Below are positions 46,072 through 58,009 of a stretch of 64,000 nucleotides of DNA, piece by piece. A program made the translations under genes and the position numbers. How positions within the stretch are numbered: the first letter of the stretch is position 1; each line of letters starts with the position of its first letter. The DNA comes from Oscheius tipulae (Eukaryota; Nematoda; Chromadorea; Rhabditida; Rhabditidae): the NCBI GenBank assembly GCA_037178975.1, contig JASJZH010000001.1, positions 8,106,501 to 8,170,500 of the forward strand. Reading direction: 5' to 3'. Under the pieces are notes generated by a model, which did no database searches, was not told the DNA's origin, and saw nothing but the letters and a program-made list of their open reading frames with translations.

Positions 46072-46756
46072 ATGGTCAGCACACCCAGTGCAGCTAAAAA
46101 GTAAGCGGTTTCTCATTTCGCGGAACCTCGTTTTAGCATCACTTTCCATCCATCAGCCATAATTTGCGTAGAGGCCGTCATCGAGGGCGAAGTGACCATC
46201 GGAGCCGGGACTATCATTCATCCATTCGCCATTATTCGAGCCACGAAGGGACCTATCGTCATTGGAGAGAACAACAACATTGACGAGCGATGTGTGATTG
46301 AAAATATGTGGGTCCCTTCCTATTTTTTGCATTGAGTAAGCCTTTTTTCAGAAGCGAGGGCCAAATCATGATCATTGGTGATGAGAACATTATGGAAAAC
46401 GGAGCACACATCCAGGCCTCCAGCATCGGCAACAAGAATTGCATTCACGGAAAGAGCAAAGTCGGTCCCGGGGTCATTATCAGTCAGTTTTAATTATTTT
46501 GTGCTAGTTTCCACTATAGGCAACGGCTGCTCAATCGGCCCCAAATGTCAACTAATGGAGAAGGGATCGATTCCGGAGAAGACGGTCATCTGGGGAGCTG
46601 AAAATCGTCGACGAATCGCTCACGACTATCTGGAGGTTTGTATTTCTTCTTTTTTTGCCACAACATCTTCTTCAGTCATTTTTGCCCCACTTTGAACAGT
46701 ACAGGAAGATGCTACCGAGCTATCATCACATCCACCGACATTCTTCGAAAAATTGA
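46072..46756 (+). CDS. dctn6: Dynactin subunit 6 (p27)
   Basis: Pointed-end subunit of the dynactin complex, a dynein cofactor. Five exons join in frame to about 175 residues. The protein is a left-handed beta helix of hexapeptide repeats: AIICVEAVIEGEVTIGAGTI, IHPFAIIRATKGPIVIGENN, NIDERCVIEN, MIIGDENIMENGAHIQASSI, GNKNCIHGKSKVGPGVIIS and NGCSIGPKCQLMEKGSIPEK. The family's C-terminal helix follows (ENRRRIAHDYLESFLPHFEQ, YRKMLPSYHHIHR). Length agrees with DCTN6. The ATG is 1 nt after GCCGCAG, a likely trans-splice acceptor. Introns are 36-47 nt. A 565-bp interval separates it from the divergent NIPP1. Confidence 0.93.
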
Positions 46757-46972
46757 TATTGCCGTTGTAAATTTTTTTTTAAATAATAAACGTACGTAAA
46801 ATCATGCTCTTCCAGTTAAAAGTGAAATACTGGAGCGATTTTTGAACAGACTATACGCAATCAGAAATGTTAACTACAAACATCTTCCAGCTCGTGCTCT
46901 TTTTGTGATGAACGAATTTAATAGCACAACAAGAACAGGAACAATGAGATAACAGATTTTGAAAACGGGAGA

Positions 46973-48196
46973 TTACTCGTCCATCTCCTCTTGCTCGCCA
47001 TCGTCTCCGGAAAAGTCTCCTTCTTCTTCTCCGCCAGCAGCAGCTGGAGTATCCTTCGTCTTTCGAAGAGCCTTGACTTTTCTACAAAGGGAAGGGTACA
47101 AAGAAGAAGGAGTAAAACCTTGTCTGAATAGCATCCGTGTTCTGCTTGCCGACATGGACACGAGCCAGCTGTGTGCCGAAGACGTCCTCGCTCATGTTCT
47201 TTCTGCGCTTTGCCTGAAATGTAGACTGAGGAAAAGACGAGAAAAGAACGCACCATCAGAGCCTTCGGCTTCCTCAAGGCCGTCTTGTACAGACTGTCGT
47301 CGGCGAGTTTCTTCCTGCCGACAGCAAAATCGATGGACGGGCCGATCTCCTCCAATTCCACTCGTGGCGTAGATGTGGCCGACTTCTTGAGGATTGTCTT
47401 GTAGACACGCATCAGAATCTTCTCGTCTTTTGTACTGAACGAGATCACGGTCTCGAGGCCCTGGAGACGGACCTAAGTGGCTGAGTTTTAAAATTGTTGT
47501 TGAAGAAAACGAACGTGATCGATTTTGGGGCCGCGGAAGAAGTCGACGAGAACGTTTCCGATGCGATTGAAGGTCGGATCCGAGTCGAATTCGGCCCCTT
47601 CGAGAAGAATACATGGCTTCGAGCCGAGTGTGGCCTTTTCTCCCTAAAAATGTGATATTAGAAAGAAAGATAATCAAAGAAACTGACCTCGAATTCACTG
47701 GAAGGCTTGTAGTTTTGGACGAGAAGCTCAACCATGTCCAGCAAGTTGCCGTCGTACATTCGGCCGAAGATCAGGCTGTTTGGGTGCTTTTTGGAGTTGC
47801 TGCCTGGAAAATTACGGGTTTGGGATGTTGATCGATGAACTAGATGAATAGGGAAAACGAACAAAAAATGGGTCAGACGTACCGAAGGCGAATAGAGATG
47901 TATCGAATTTGCTGGAGAACCGTTCGAATGGCGTCACGTCTTCGAAAGGATGGAACGGGTTGTGTCTAGAATTAACTTTTATTGATAAAACGAACAGAAA
48001 AATCGCACCTTTTCAGCTGTTGAACAAGAGGCTTTTTGAGCTGGAAGAAATCCTTCAGAACGGAGGAGAGTGCCTCGGTCGTCTTGCCTCCTTTGATGAT
48101 GAGCGCCGTCTTGTCATTTTCCACCGTCTTCGGGGCTCTGTCGTCCAAAATACGCTTTCCACGGCGTGTCTTCGTCCTCAAAACGGGACGAACCAT
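46973..48196 (-). CDS. rpf2: Ribosome production factor 2 (RPF2), Brix-domain protein
   Basis: Nucleolar factor that with RRS1 loads the 5S RNP in 60S subunit assembly. Exons on the minus strand give MVRPVLRTKTRRGKRILDDR, KTALIIKGGKTTEALSSVLK, HNPFHPFEDVTPFERFSSKF, DTSLFAFGSNSKKHPNSLIF, GRMYDGNLLDMVELLVQNY, then IGNVLVDFFRGPKIDHVRLQ, ILMRVYKTILKKSATSTPRV, ELEEIGPSIDFAVGRKKLAD and FGTQLARVHVGKQNTDAIQT. This is the Brix domain order and the length of RPF2. The C-terminus is acidic (SGDDGEQEEMDE). The ATG lies 1 nt after TCTCTTTTCCAG. Intergenic distance to the upstream same-strand beta-glucuronidase is about 540 bp. Confidence 0.92.
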
Positions 48197-48733
48197 TCTG
48201 GAAAAGAGAATATGATCTCAGATAAGCAATATATAAAGAAAGATCATCGAATTTCGCAAGCTAGAGAAGAAAAGCCAAGATAATCTATTTGTCGGATGCT
48301 CCAAATTGGTTTGCTTCTAAAAAAAAACGGAAAAACGGTGTGGAAAACTACAAAATAGGATATTTCTCTAATGAAAAAAAGATGTACTGCTTGGCCGCAC
48401 GGTTTTCTGCCGTCGATGCTGAAGCGTTGCAAAACTTATGATGGCTATCGTGCAGAATAACTTGCAAGCGAAATATCGTGCAAAAAAAGGAAAAGGCAAA
48501 GGGAAACAATGTAAGTTAGTAGAAAAGTATTTTTGAACTGCGTCAAATTTCGCGCTGTTTTTCCTTTTTGAAATTGGCGGTAACTTTAAAAAAAGTGGTA
48601 TTATTTTGTTCAGACTTTGCTTCGGAGAAGTTCTATAAAACTTGACTATTTATTGCAGCAGTGTGATTAAACCATTTGTTTCATAAAATAATTTGTTGTT
48701 TGAGATCAAGCAGAGACGGATCCATCTTCTCCT

Positions 48734-51028
48734 CTACCACAATTCGGCGTCCTTCTGATCAAAGAGACTTCGGTATCGTTCCCTAAGAGTGTAGGCAGCC
48801 ATCTTGGCCTGTCTCGTCCTCGTGAATACTCCCTTGTGGTTGCCGACAGCTCGTGTGGTTGCTGAAAGCAGAATTTTGAATATTGAGATAGAATTGGATC
48901 AGTCAGGAGAACTGCGCACCAACTCTTCTGCAAGAGTTAGCGCGCAGTTTGAGACTCGAAAACCCACTCATTCCAGTCATGAAATCGGCAAAGTTCCAGA
49001 TCATTTCTCCCGCCAGAATCTTCTCCTTTCGGAGCTCGTCGAATGCCTGATGGGTGCGCTTGACCACGTCATTTTGGTATTGCTCCGAGAAGTCGATCGA
49101 GGGTTCCTGGTTCAGACCGGGCAGCGAGTCAGCTCCGTATTCTGTCACCATAATGGGTCTCTTGAACGTATCGTGCCAGAGGTTGATGTCCCAGTAGACC
49201 GACTGGTTCACCCAGTCCAGATAGCCCATATCCCAGTACCATCCGTAATAGCGGTTTACGCAGATGATGTCGATTAGGTCCGCCTGGAAAGTTTTGTCTC
49301 AGTACCCTTCTGATTCATTTTTTCTAGAAAGAACGATATACTTACAGTCTGATCGTTATCAAAGTTCGTCGGTCCATAGACGATAGTAACAGGTCTGGTC
49401 GGGTCAATGGCATGAGCGTAGTCGACCAGTCCTTTGAAGTACTGCCTGCTCTCCTTCTTCATCGTCTGTGGCTCATTGGCCAGACTCCACATGATGATCG
49501 AAGGATGATTGCGATCCCTGGTGACCAACTCCTCGAGCATTTGCAAATGGAGCAGCTGGTTATTCTTCGGGAATCCCTTCAGTCCAACAGCCGGCGTTTC
49601 AGCCACGACCACGATTCCTCTCCGGTCATTCTCGTACATTCTCTCCTCGGCATAGGGATAGTGGGTGGTACGATAGCAGTTTCCTCCCATCCATTCCAAC
49701 AGATTCAGATCTTTCGTCATGATGACGGGATCAAAGCCGCGTCCGTGAATCTCCGAGTCCTCGTGCATGCCGAATCCGAGACAGTAGAAGGGCTTGTCGT
49801 TGATCAGGATCTGTCTGTCCGTCCAGCTGACAGAACGGAAGCCGAAGGTCTGTCTGGAAAGATTGTCTGATGTGTTCAAGAAGAATTTACACCCACCTGT
49901 AGATGTCCACAACTTGACCGTCAGCCTTGTTGACCACGGCTGCTTGTAGAGTATAGAGATCGGCATCACCCATTCCTCTGGGCCACCAAGGGCGGATGTT
50001 GTCAATTTTTCCCTTGTTCGAAGTCCCGCGCCCCGTCCAAACTTCCTTCCCATCTGGATCACTGATCGAGACATGAAGTTCTTGGTCCGTGGCGTTCGAG
50101 TTCAGCTCCACGGTATAGGAAAACGAGCCCAGATGTTCAGCGACTACGTGAATGTCTTCAATGTGGGTGGCTGGCAGCTTGACCAAGTTCACAGAACGCA
50201 GTATGCCGGCGTAGTTGAAGAAGTCAAAGTTTCCAATGTCTTTAAAGGCGCCTTGAGGCGTGCGGGAGAGCTGAACAGGGCGATGACGGACTGTCTCTCA
50301 TTCAGAACTTACCATTCTTCCGCTCACGTTCCTCGGAGTGTAGGGCATGTAGTTGAAGTCTCCTTGCGGGATTGTGGCCCATGAAAGGGTATTGTTCACA
50401 GCTACCGTGATCTAAATTTGGAGTTTTTACCGTCACGTTACTAAAACACAATGTTGGTCTGCCCGGCACGAATTCGGTTGGAGACGTCGAACTGGAAGGG
50501 AAGATGCCCGCCAACATGGTTGCCGATGAGCTCGCCATTCAAGTAGACGTTACAAAAGTAGTTCACAGACGAGAATCTTAAACGAGAAAAAATCTTTTTG
50601 CACTCGATGACCGGGACTAATCTCTGCGCGGAAAAATGCACTGTTGATCTTGTACCGACCTTGATTCAAACTCTTACCTCAGAAAGAGCGTCTTTCCAGC
50701 TACGGACGACGGCATCACCTCCTTTCTCTGATACCAAACCCAGCCGACATGGTCTCTTAGCTCGGCATCAACCGTCAGATCATTGTAGGCACTCGGTACT
50801 GGCATCACAGTGTGATTTCCAAATTTGGTCAAATCCTTGGAGGACCAGCCAAGGGACTGTCCGATCTCTGTGTTGATAGGCTCTCTGACAAAGGTCCACA
50901 GTCCTGAAGTAAGAGTAACAGTTTCTGGATTAGAACTGACCATCGAGAGAGTCATACTCTCGAATCTCATTCCTCTGAACCGATAGAAGGGCAGAGGCGC
51001 CGTGTAGCACGGCCAAGATGAGAAGCAT
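48734..51028 (-). CDS. gusb: Beta-glucuronidase (glycoside hydrolase family 2)
   Basis: Lysosomal or secreted enzyme removing beta-D-glucuronic acid from glycosaminoglycans and conjugates. The signal peptide MLLILAVLHGASALLSVQRN is followed by REYDSLDGLWTFVREP. The sugar-binding domain (MPVPSAYNDLTVDAELRDHV, GWVWYQRKEV), immunoglobulin-like domain, and TIM barrel follow. The barrel has MHEDSEIHGRGFDPVIMTKD, LEWMGGNCYRTTHYPYAEER, DRNHPSIIMWSLANEPQ with the acid/base Glu of NEP, MVTEYGADSLPG with the nucleophile Glu, and IWNFADFMT. The end GVFTRTRQAKMAAYTLRERY matches the family. The first intron (about 50903-50939) is 37 nt. The ATG lies just after ATGTTTCAG. All catalytic landmarks are intact. 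Confidence 0.95.
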
Positions 51029-53365
51029 CTCTGAAACATTTCTGGTTACAGTCGAGAAGGGACGACAGACGGGGCAAGAAGTTGGCAACAATGGCATAAT
51101 TGTGGTCTTGGTAAAAGAAAACGAATTGCCAAAGGGGGTAATCGGGTAGCGCTACTGGAGAAAAAACCGGGGCTGCTGCTAGCGAGAGCGTGTCACGACC
51201 TTGGCACCGGGTAACAGGCAGAGAGGACGGATTTAGTCGCGCCGTGAACCCGGTGAGGACGTCGAGATCCACGTGAGTGGGTTACAAGTTCCAAAAACGA
51301 ATTACAGGAATCGAACCCGGTAGGCCAAACCAAATAGAAGTTCAGAGAACTTAGATGCAAGAAAAGAGCCGCTTCCTCGAAAGACAACAAAGGTATCGGA
51401 AGTGCGCACGAAATTTGAGAGCCTTCATCAGTGTCAACAAGTATTCGAAGGAGAAAGCCGAAAAACAGATGACCTCCTGGGCTTCTTTACGCGTTCAATT
51501 TGCAGAAAAGCGGAAAAGTATCGATAGTTGGATGGTCAGCGGGGTCACAAGAACAGAACACAGTTTTCAGGTCTAGTTGTACATTTCTGTGTGTCCGTCT
51601 GTCTGAAGTCCTAATTGGCAATTTGTTACACATACTTTGTGACAGCAACTACTCTTTGCAAGTCAAGTCAGTTTGGGAGATGCATCCCTGTGAGAACATT
51701 GCTACTGGCAGGGTAGCTCGACTGGAACAGCATTTATCTGTAGCGAGCTCCAACGCGGCACCAGCCAAACTTGTATCAAAAAGAAGCATTTCATTTGTTG
51801 GTAACACCAATGACTCTTTGAGAAGCTTTAAATGCTCTGAAGAAGGAACTTGCCATTCATCAGTTCTGAATTATGCGGTAATAATATAGAGAGAGCGAGA
51901 GAGCATTGTTGTGGTCTCACAAAAGAAATTCAATTTCTTTCTGATCGATAGGAAAGAAGGACTAAGGATCGAACTAAAGTGAAAAGGTTCTTGTTGTGAC
52001 AACAAGACTATCAGATCACTCTCCTCGCACTGAACACTGATCGCCTCTTGTCACCTCAATGGGCTTGTTTTGAGTGACCAAGAAGAGGCGGCCAAATGGC
52101 ATGAGAGTGTAACCTCTTCGAACTAGGGGAACAATTCTTTTTAGAGAATGACCGATGGGACTGCCAGCTGTGATGAGCAGTCTCTTGAACTCAAAGAACA
52201 AGAGAGACTCTGGAACCGAGGATACAATCTAAAGGGAGAAAGTCAGTTAACCAGGTTGCAGATGACCGATTGTCTCTCTCTCTCGATCAACAGAAAGCGG
52301 AGAGCGACGGAAACTAGCCCGAGAGACATGGCTATCACTGGACATCGGTCTCCTGGAACGGCACGCCTCTCTCTCTTCCAACTTTTCGAACAAGATAAGA
52401 ACAACATGCGCCCTTTCCGCTTCGACAAACTACCCGAAACTACTATAGTAATGGGATTATGAGCACACGTAGTGGAAATGGCGGAAGCGTCTCGGAAAAT
52501 GAGTAGTTTTGGGGGTTGTGTAGAAAACGAGAGAGTCGGAAATGGAAGAAAAAGAGTGCGGCGGTTTGTCATCATCAGTTCCACGACTCTGCCTAGTTTG
52601 CTGGATCGGTACGTTAGGGACATTGTCCTGTTGACAGGTTTTTTCCTACAATAGTTTCTGCTGTTCTTGAAGAGAAGTATCAGTAAGCCTAGTTCTTTCT
52701 TGCGGTAGCAGTACCGTAATCCAGGAACAGTACTCTCAGTACTGTTAAGCGAATGAACAGCTCTCCTTGTACTAACATTTTAGCAAGTTCAGACGGGAAC
52801 GGGTACTATAACTGCTACTATAAGTACTATTGTATTTACGGTACTGATACGGTAAGAAACACAATGGGTGCTACAGTACCAGTAAAATTACACAACTGTT
52901 CATTTAGAAATAATATTTTATAATATTTGGAGTGGGGTTCCTAAAGTTTCTATCCTGAGCCAGCAAACACCAAAAAACCACAAATCCGTCGGTGGCGATC
53001 AAACCTGGACCGTCCGGCCGCAGTCCGGCGCTATCCACTAAACACCATGAGGGCACGGCGGTAGCCGAAAATAATTTGTTGGCGGGCTGTGTTTTCGTTC
53101 GAACGACTCGGCTTCGAGCCCATGTGCACGTTTCTCGTTTTGCTCAAGTCGAGGCTACATACAGACGCACAGACACGGTTCTTCTTTAATTGAATGGTTG
53201 AGTTTCTAAGCACAGTTCTTGACCATCTTTTATCAGTACTAGGCTCAGAACTTGCTGATAGCCAGATTAGGTTTCCTATCCATATTTAGACAAGACCCGT
53301 GTATCTGGAAGAGTAGTGCTCTTACGAATCTGACAGTATAGAATCTTTATTAGTATCAAGGAAGA
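51029..53365. other. Intergenic stretch with tRNA-like relics
   Basis: About 2.3 kb with no supported gene. Minus-strand B-box-like GGGTTCGATTCCTG occurs near 51309-51322, and a fuller tRNA-like segment lies at 52990-53058. A run of GTACTGTA-like motifs, some in inverted pairs (GTACTGTAGCACC / GGTACTGATACGG), lies at 52690-52890. Confidence 0.45.
52990..53058 (-). repeat. tRNA-like relic
   Basis: Minus strand: CATGGTGTTTAGTGGATAGC (A-box like), a GCCGG..CCGG anticodon-like stem and CCAGGTTTGATCGCC (B-box like). The acceptor stem does not close convincingly and position 33 of the loop would not be U, so a functional tRNA is unlikely. Confidence 0.4.
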
Positions 53366-53924
53366 TTATGGCTCGCAATCGAGGCATTGACAGGTGAAGC
53401 CGTCACAGAAGGGAGTATGGCAGGCCTGAAATCTACGGTCTCGACAATAAGGTATCTTACCAAGCTGTAGCAATAGTCGCCGCAGGAGAAATCGTCACAG
53501 CCCTGTCTCTTGAATCTCTTCTGCTGACAGCCGTCGCATTTACATTGGTCGAAAAGACAGCTTCCAGTTGTGCAGCCCTAAATTTTGTGTGGTGGAGGAT
53601 GACTAGGAGGCTGTATAGACATCATTGATGTTGGGAAGTTTCAATCGTGGGAGACACCTAGTATATTTCACTGCGCGCCACCCCAGTCTACGTATCTACT
53701 TCGACAGCTAGAGTGACAGTCACCAGAGATGATCGGAAAGCTTCTTTGACCCTATGTGATGAAGCAGTTGGTAAGCAGTGTTTTCCAGCCGCCTCCCGCA
53801 ATTGAGCTGGTAGTCTCTTTACCTGCTTGGCGCACTGTATGTTACAGTCCAGGAAAGCACAGTTAGCCTGTACTGTGCCGCAGACAGCCAGGAAGACCAC
53901 GAGGGAAAGAAGAAGGTGTTGCAT
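53366..53924 (-). CDS. Secreted precursor with two tandem 8-Cys ABF-like peptides
   Basis: Three exons give an 86-residue precursor. The signal peptide MQHLLLSLVVFLAVCGTVQA is followed by two modules with identical cysteine spacing C-x4-C-x3-C-x4-C-x4-C-x4-C-x-C-x2-C. They are separated by QQKRFKRQG, which offers dibasic cleavage. The part CxxxC-x4-C-x2-G-x-C..CxC-x2-C of module 1 matches nematode ABF antibacterial peptides (CS-alpha-beta fold); the first loop and fifth loop are shorter than in known ABFs. Introns interrupt both modules at the same place, just before the residue preceding the fourth Cys, so the gene arose by exon duplication. A TATAAAA box precedes it. Antimicrobial activity is inference; a signalling or venom-like role cannot be excluded. 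Confidence 0.75.
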
Positions 53925-53956
53925 GTTGCTGCTATTCTCCTCGGTCCCCCTCTCCG

Positions 53957-53963
53957 TTTTATA
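53957..53963 (-). promoter_or_regulatory. TATA box of the ABF-like gene
   Basis: Minus-strand GGGTATAAAACGG, about 33 nt upstream of the ATG, implying a very short leader and ordinary promoter-driven transcription. Confidence 0.5.
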
Positions 53964-55015
53964 CCCATTTCCAGCATAAATTTATTGTAAACACGTCCTC
54001 GTCAGCCCGTTTTAGTACCGCTAAATAGTCTGTTGTTGGCTGGTTTTGATCCTCTATTGTCCCGCGAGCAAACAGCTGGTCAGTCATCTCTTATCAGCCC
54101 TGACTCACCGCCAATTTTGGATACTGGAGAAAACAGTCAGTTCTGATCATTTCTGTCTCACTTTTAGTCACGAACTGTCCTTCCAGCATATCGTTTGCTG
54201 AATTTGTGGTGCCGTCACGAAAACAAATGCGTTAAAGTAGTGCCCTTTTCAATATTCAATTTTATTGCCAGGCCGCAGTTTAAGCTGATTCCATTGGCCG
54301 GTATCTTCTCTCGCGACCCTAGTCCTATTTTGCCCCAGCTCGTACGTTAAACAATCCTGGCTTTGGTCCTCCTGGGGGCTGACGGCTTTCCTTGGTCGCC
54401 ATTCGAGTACTCTCTTTGTCCAAGTGTCTTCGTTGATCAGAATTATCGCAGAATTTCACTTTCTTTGAATTCATCTTCTTCTTATGTCTGGGTTCCTTGT
54501 CTTTTCCAAAGCCGTTTGTTGGTTCTTCTAACCAGCAATGTTACTCCAAGAAACTGGGCTACCACTAACTTTTCACTGTCGCTTTCCCTCAGAGTTCATG
54601 TTTCAATCGTGTAGAGTCGGGCTGGTTCGATACAAGCGGCGATTGTGCGGTTTTTGAACGTCCTTCGTTGTGAGTGTGCTCTTTTTTTTTTAACAAACCA
54701 TATATAGTGTGACCTGGGCTTCCGTACAGGCTGGATAATCACACTTTGTACAGATCAGGATTATGCAAAAAAAAGTTGTATATTTTCCGCACACTTTTAA
54801 ATGCACAAAACAACAGGTTCTCTGGATTATACATGAAAAATAGAAGTGTTATAGCTACCAGTCTTTGAACTACATTCAATGGAAGTATTTTACCAGAAGG
54901 GAGGAGCACCATAGATCCTTTCAACATCTACGCGTAACTACGTTGTTTTAGAATTTCAGAAACAGTTGGGTGACCCGCAAGATTTCCAGCATCGTTTTTG
55001 GCCGGTAAGTGTGAA
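53964..55015. other. Intergenic stretch, no gene seen
   Basis: About 1 kb between the ABF-like gene's promoter and the 3' end of the PDSS1 gene. Plus-strand open frame at 54363-54614 has no family resemblance or splice partners. Nothing else seen. Confidence 0.4.
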
Positions 55016-57460
55016 TCACGAGCGGCGATCCAGTTGAGCTAGGGCGTACTCGACCAGGACATCGGCTACCCCCGTAGGGTTGGGAAAGGCTGAGGCCTGA
55101 ACATCGCTCGTGAATATCAAGAAGACAGAAACACCAACCAGTTTAGCAGCCTCTGATGCATGCTTCTGTGCCAGACTACGAGCTTTTTGCATCCCATCCG
55201 ACTCTAGGACAAGCTCCCGAGCCCTGTTTGGATCTCCTTCCTGACTGAACTTTCGCGCCATCAGTTCTTGGAGCTCCGAGGACTGTTGGGCTGCGAAAAT
55301 AACGGGTGCTGTTGACAAGCCTAGAAGAGTCTCTCTGGATTTTTAGGTAGACTCACCCAATTTCAGATCAGCTGCCACAGGTTTACCCATATCTGCTGCC
55401 GAGGAGACAAAGTCGAGCAAGTCATCCACGAGTTGGAAAGCTAGGCCGAGATGACGTCCGTACTCGGCGGCTTGGAACTGGAGGTCTTCCGAAGCTTCTA
55501 TAAGCGTGTACTGTATGTATGAACTTGAACCAGGGTCTGTCTCTCCTCCAACCGTCTCATCGCGAGCCCGTTTGTAAACAGCATGCAGCGGTCCCGGCCC
55601 TGACATTCGTCTCGGGACACGTTTGAAATTTTTTCTTTTTGAAACCCTTTCTATTAACGTTCTAGTTTCCTCCAAAACGTCATTTGACGACAATAATTCA
55701 AGTGATCCGGCTGTCGATAACCGTTGGAAAGACAGGAGGCTCTCACAGAGTTCGTGCCGGATCCTACTTTATGGATGTCAGAATATGGCTTGGGGAAAAC
55801 AATAGAGATCATGCTACACCGGTCTGTAGGATCTACCGATTCCATTGACGTTGTCATAGGAACTTCCTTCTGATGTGTTTGGACATATTATGCATGGGGC
55901 GTGTAAAAATAACAAAAAGTGACGGGACGGTCAAAAGTAATCCTGGGATTGTAAAAGGGAAAAAGAGCCCTGTCAGTCCCTCTCACCTGCCAGTATAGCC
56001 ACACTCCTGCAGCTGTTCGCGAAGAGACTAGCCGTCTTCTTGTAGGTCTTCTCCATGTAGTCGTCCAGTTGACTGTCCACAGCTCCGTTCTTCGCCGTCA
56101 TTTGCATAAACTCTCCCTGTAACTCTCTCTCATTTTTTGTGCAATCTCTTCTCTTCCCACCATGACAAGATCCTCTATGATCGTGGCCATCACCGAGATG
56201 ACATTCGGTCTTCCTATCGAGCAAAGAACTTGTGTTGCTCGGGCCAAGATGAAATCACCCACTAGCACTGCCTGTATGGTTAGTTCGTAAGTGAATAGGA
56301 CTCAGTAGTACCATTTTGTTGCCCCACAGGGCATTCACAGAAGCATTTCCGCGTCTCGTATCGGCCCCGTCAATTACATCGTCGTGGACGAGACTCGCCG
56401 TGTGAATCATCTCACAAATCATTCCTATTTTGTACTGATTCACGGAGATGGCCTCCTCGCCGCATTCGAGTCTAGAAAGTACAACTTATTAAATGGGTCC
56501 GAAAGCCCGAGTATCGGGAAAGTAGAAAAATTCACTCTGGATGTCAAAATGTCACTGGACGGTCACAAGGTCGGTTTGTTATTTGGGGATAAGATTCTCG
56601 TAAACCTGTCAACTTCTCCCCTTGGGAGCTATTCCTATGTCTTTTTCTTCTCAAAACAGCATGTATCGGGTATCGAACCCGGATCCTTTGTTAAAATGGC
56701 GTCATCTTACCAATACACCAACCTTTTGCTAAAACAATGAAGGCCTATAGCTTTGCTTTGAGACAAGTAACCCCGAAATATTCTTACTCACAAGGGAATG
56801 TTGTTAGGTCAAGTTTGGCAAACAGAGGGGTGCCTTTCGATAGTCCTAACCATTAGGATTTCGGGGATATAGTCTGCTCAGCTGAGAAGTTGAAAAGACT
56901 AGAAACGATTTTCAAAACGAAATTGACGACGAGCGAGATCGAACCACTGCATCCTCGCGTTCAAGCCTCTTGTGTCTACAATCGGCCACGTTTTTCAGAC
57001 ACACAGAACGCAGTTAGTTTTTAGAACGAGAGATGCTAACAAAATTTCGTAATGACCCACCTGTTCTTCATGTCACTCGGAGCTGCCAAATTGCAAGCAT
57101 TTGCCACCAAAAGAGCCACACTCGGCCGAAACATCTTCCCACCCTGAATACTTTTTCTTCCATCGTCCTTTCTTATCCCCTACCTGATCAAAATAATACT
57201 TTGCCATCCGCTCCAAATTCTTCGTGAAATCTTCGCTAGTTGTCGGGAGTTGACTGGATGGCTTATAGATTGTTGTTGGGGCAGGGACATCGTTGACAAA
57301 CTGAGAGGCTATCTCTAGCTTGAAACTTACGAGGTTTTTGGCTTTTTTTTGAGATTACCTGCATTTCTTTGAGTCTGTCATTCACAAAACCGGGGACTGT
57401 CGTCTTTTTCCGTTGGAGACTCGGCGAAGAGAGACTTCTAAAGAGTTTTTGTATTTTTAG
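55016..57460 (-). CDS. pdss1: Polyprenyl diphosphate synthase subunit 1 (ubiquinone side chain)
   Basis: Mitochondrial trans-prenyltransferase making the isoprenoid tail of ubiquinone (COQ1). Exons encode LERMAKYYFDQGGKMFRPSV, LVANACNLAAPSD, MICEMIHTASLVHDDVIDGA with the first Asp-rich motif DDVID and TRRG, WGNKMAVLVGDFILA, then GEFMQMTAKNG and YMEKTYKKTASLFANSCRSV. Next come FQAAEYGRHLGLAFQLVDDL with the second motif DDLLD, MGKPVAADLKLG, STAPVIFAAQQ and a C-terminal EYALAQLDRRS. The split ILA|EASEDLQ joins across intron 55513-55989. The upstream exon (57460-57365) reads LKIQKLFRSLSSPSLQRKK, a plausible targeting segment, but I cannot place the initiating Met, so the 5' end is provisional. 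Introns carry tRNA-like relics. Confidence 0.88.
56660..56735 (-). repeat. tRNA-like relic
   Basis: Minus strand: GGTGTATTGGTAAGATGACG (A-box like) and ATCCGGGTTCGATACCCG, a good T-arm/B box. The acceptor stem is not complementary. A second, weaker tRNA-like stretch lies at about 56940-57000 on the same strand. Both are in a PDSS1 intron. Confidence 0.4.
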
Positions 57461-58009
57461 CTACAAAATGAGCACAAAAGTGATATTTTCACAATGTGTA
57501 CCTGCTAAAATGCTTCGGGGATCTATTCTGGACTATTTTGGTCGCCACTCCTCGTCCCAACATGCTCTCCCACCTGAAAAGACCCGTTTAATCGTCTCTT
57601 TCTCAAAGGAATCTTTCCAGACCGACCAGACAGCTGTTTTTCGAGCAGAAATGAACACAGATTACGACAATAAACTTTATTAAAGACTGCATTCAACACA
57701 GATTTCCCTATTGCACAAATCACAGTCGAAATTCGGGTCGTCGAATACATTCAGATAGGGGTCCCAGCAGGAAAAAAGAGTGAAAATAGACGCGTAAAAC
57801 GGACTAGGAGGTGAAAAGGAAATGGAGAACTCACACAGTATTATAAAGCAAAAGATGAGCAAGAAAATCGGGCTGTTTTTTGTTGGAAGGGCGAGACTAG
57901 AAAGTGCGAAAAAGCGGATCGGACATGGCCTCACGAAGAAGAAGGGGGGAGGGAGAAAATACAGAAAAAATACCCATAAATACCGGCGTAGGGAACTCTG
58001 TCGGCTTCT
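57461..58009. other. Interval between PDSS1 and ERp44
   Basis: May contain the missing first exon of PDSS1. Minus-strand ATG at 57750 opens a short hydrophobic frame, but no clear donor joins it. Otherwise nothing seen. Confidence 0.35.

Noticed and set aside
47192-47731. 179-codon minus-strand frame
   Set aside because: It is an alternative frame across RPF2 exons and introns; the Brix-domain frame is the real one.
49412-49870. Plus-strand open frames across 48.8-50.4 kb
   Set aside because: They mirror the long, clearly homologous beta-glucuronidase exons on the minus strand.
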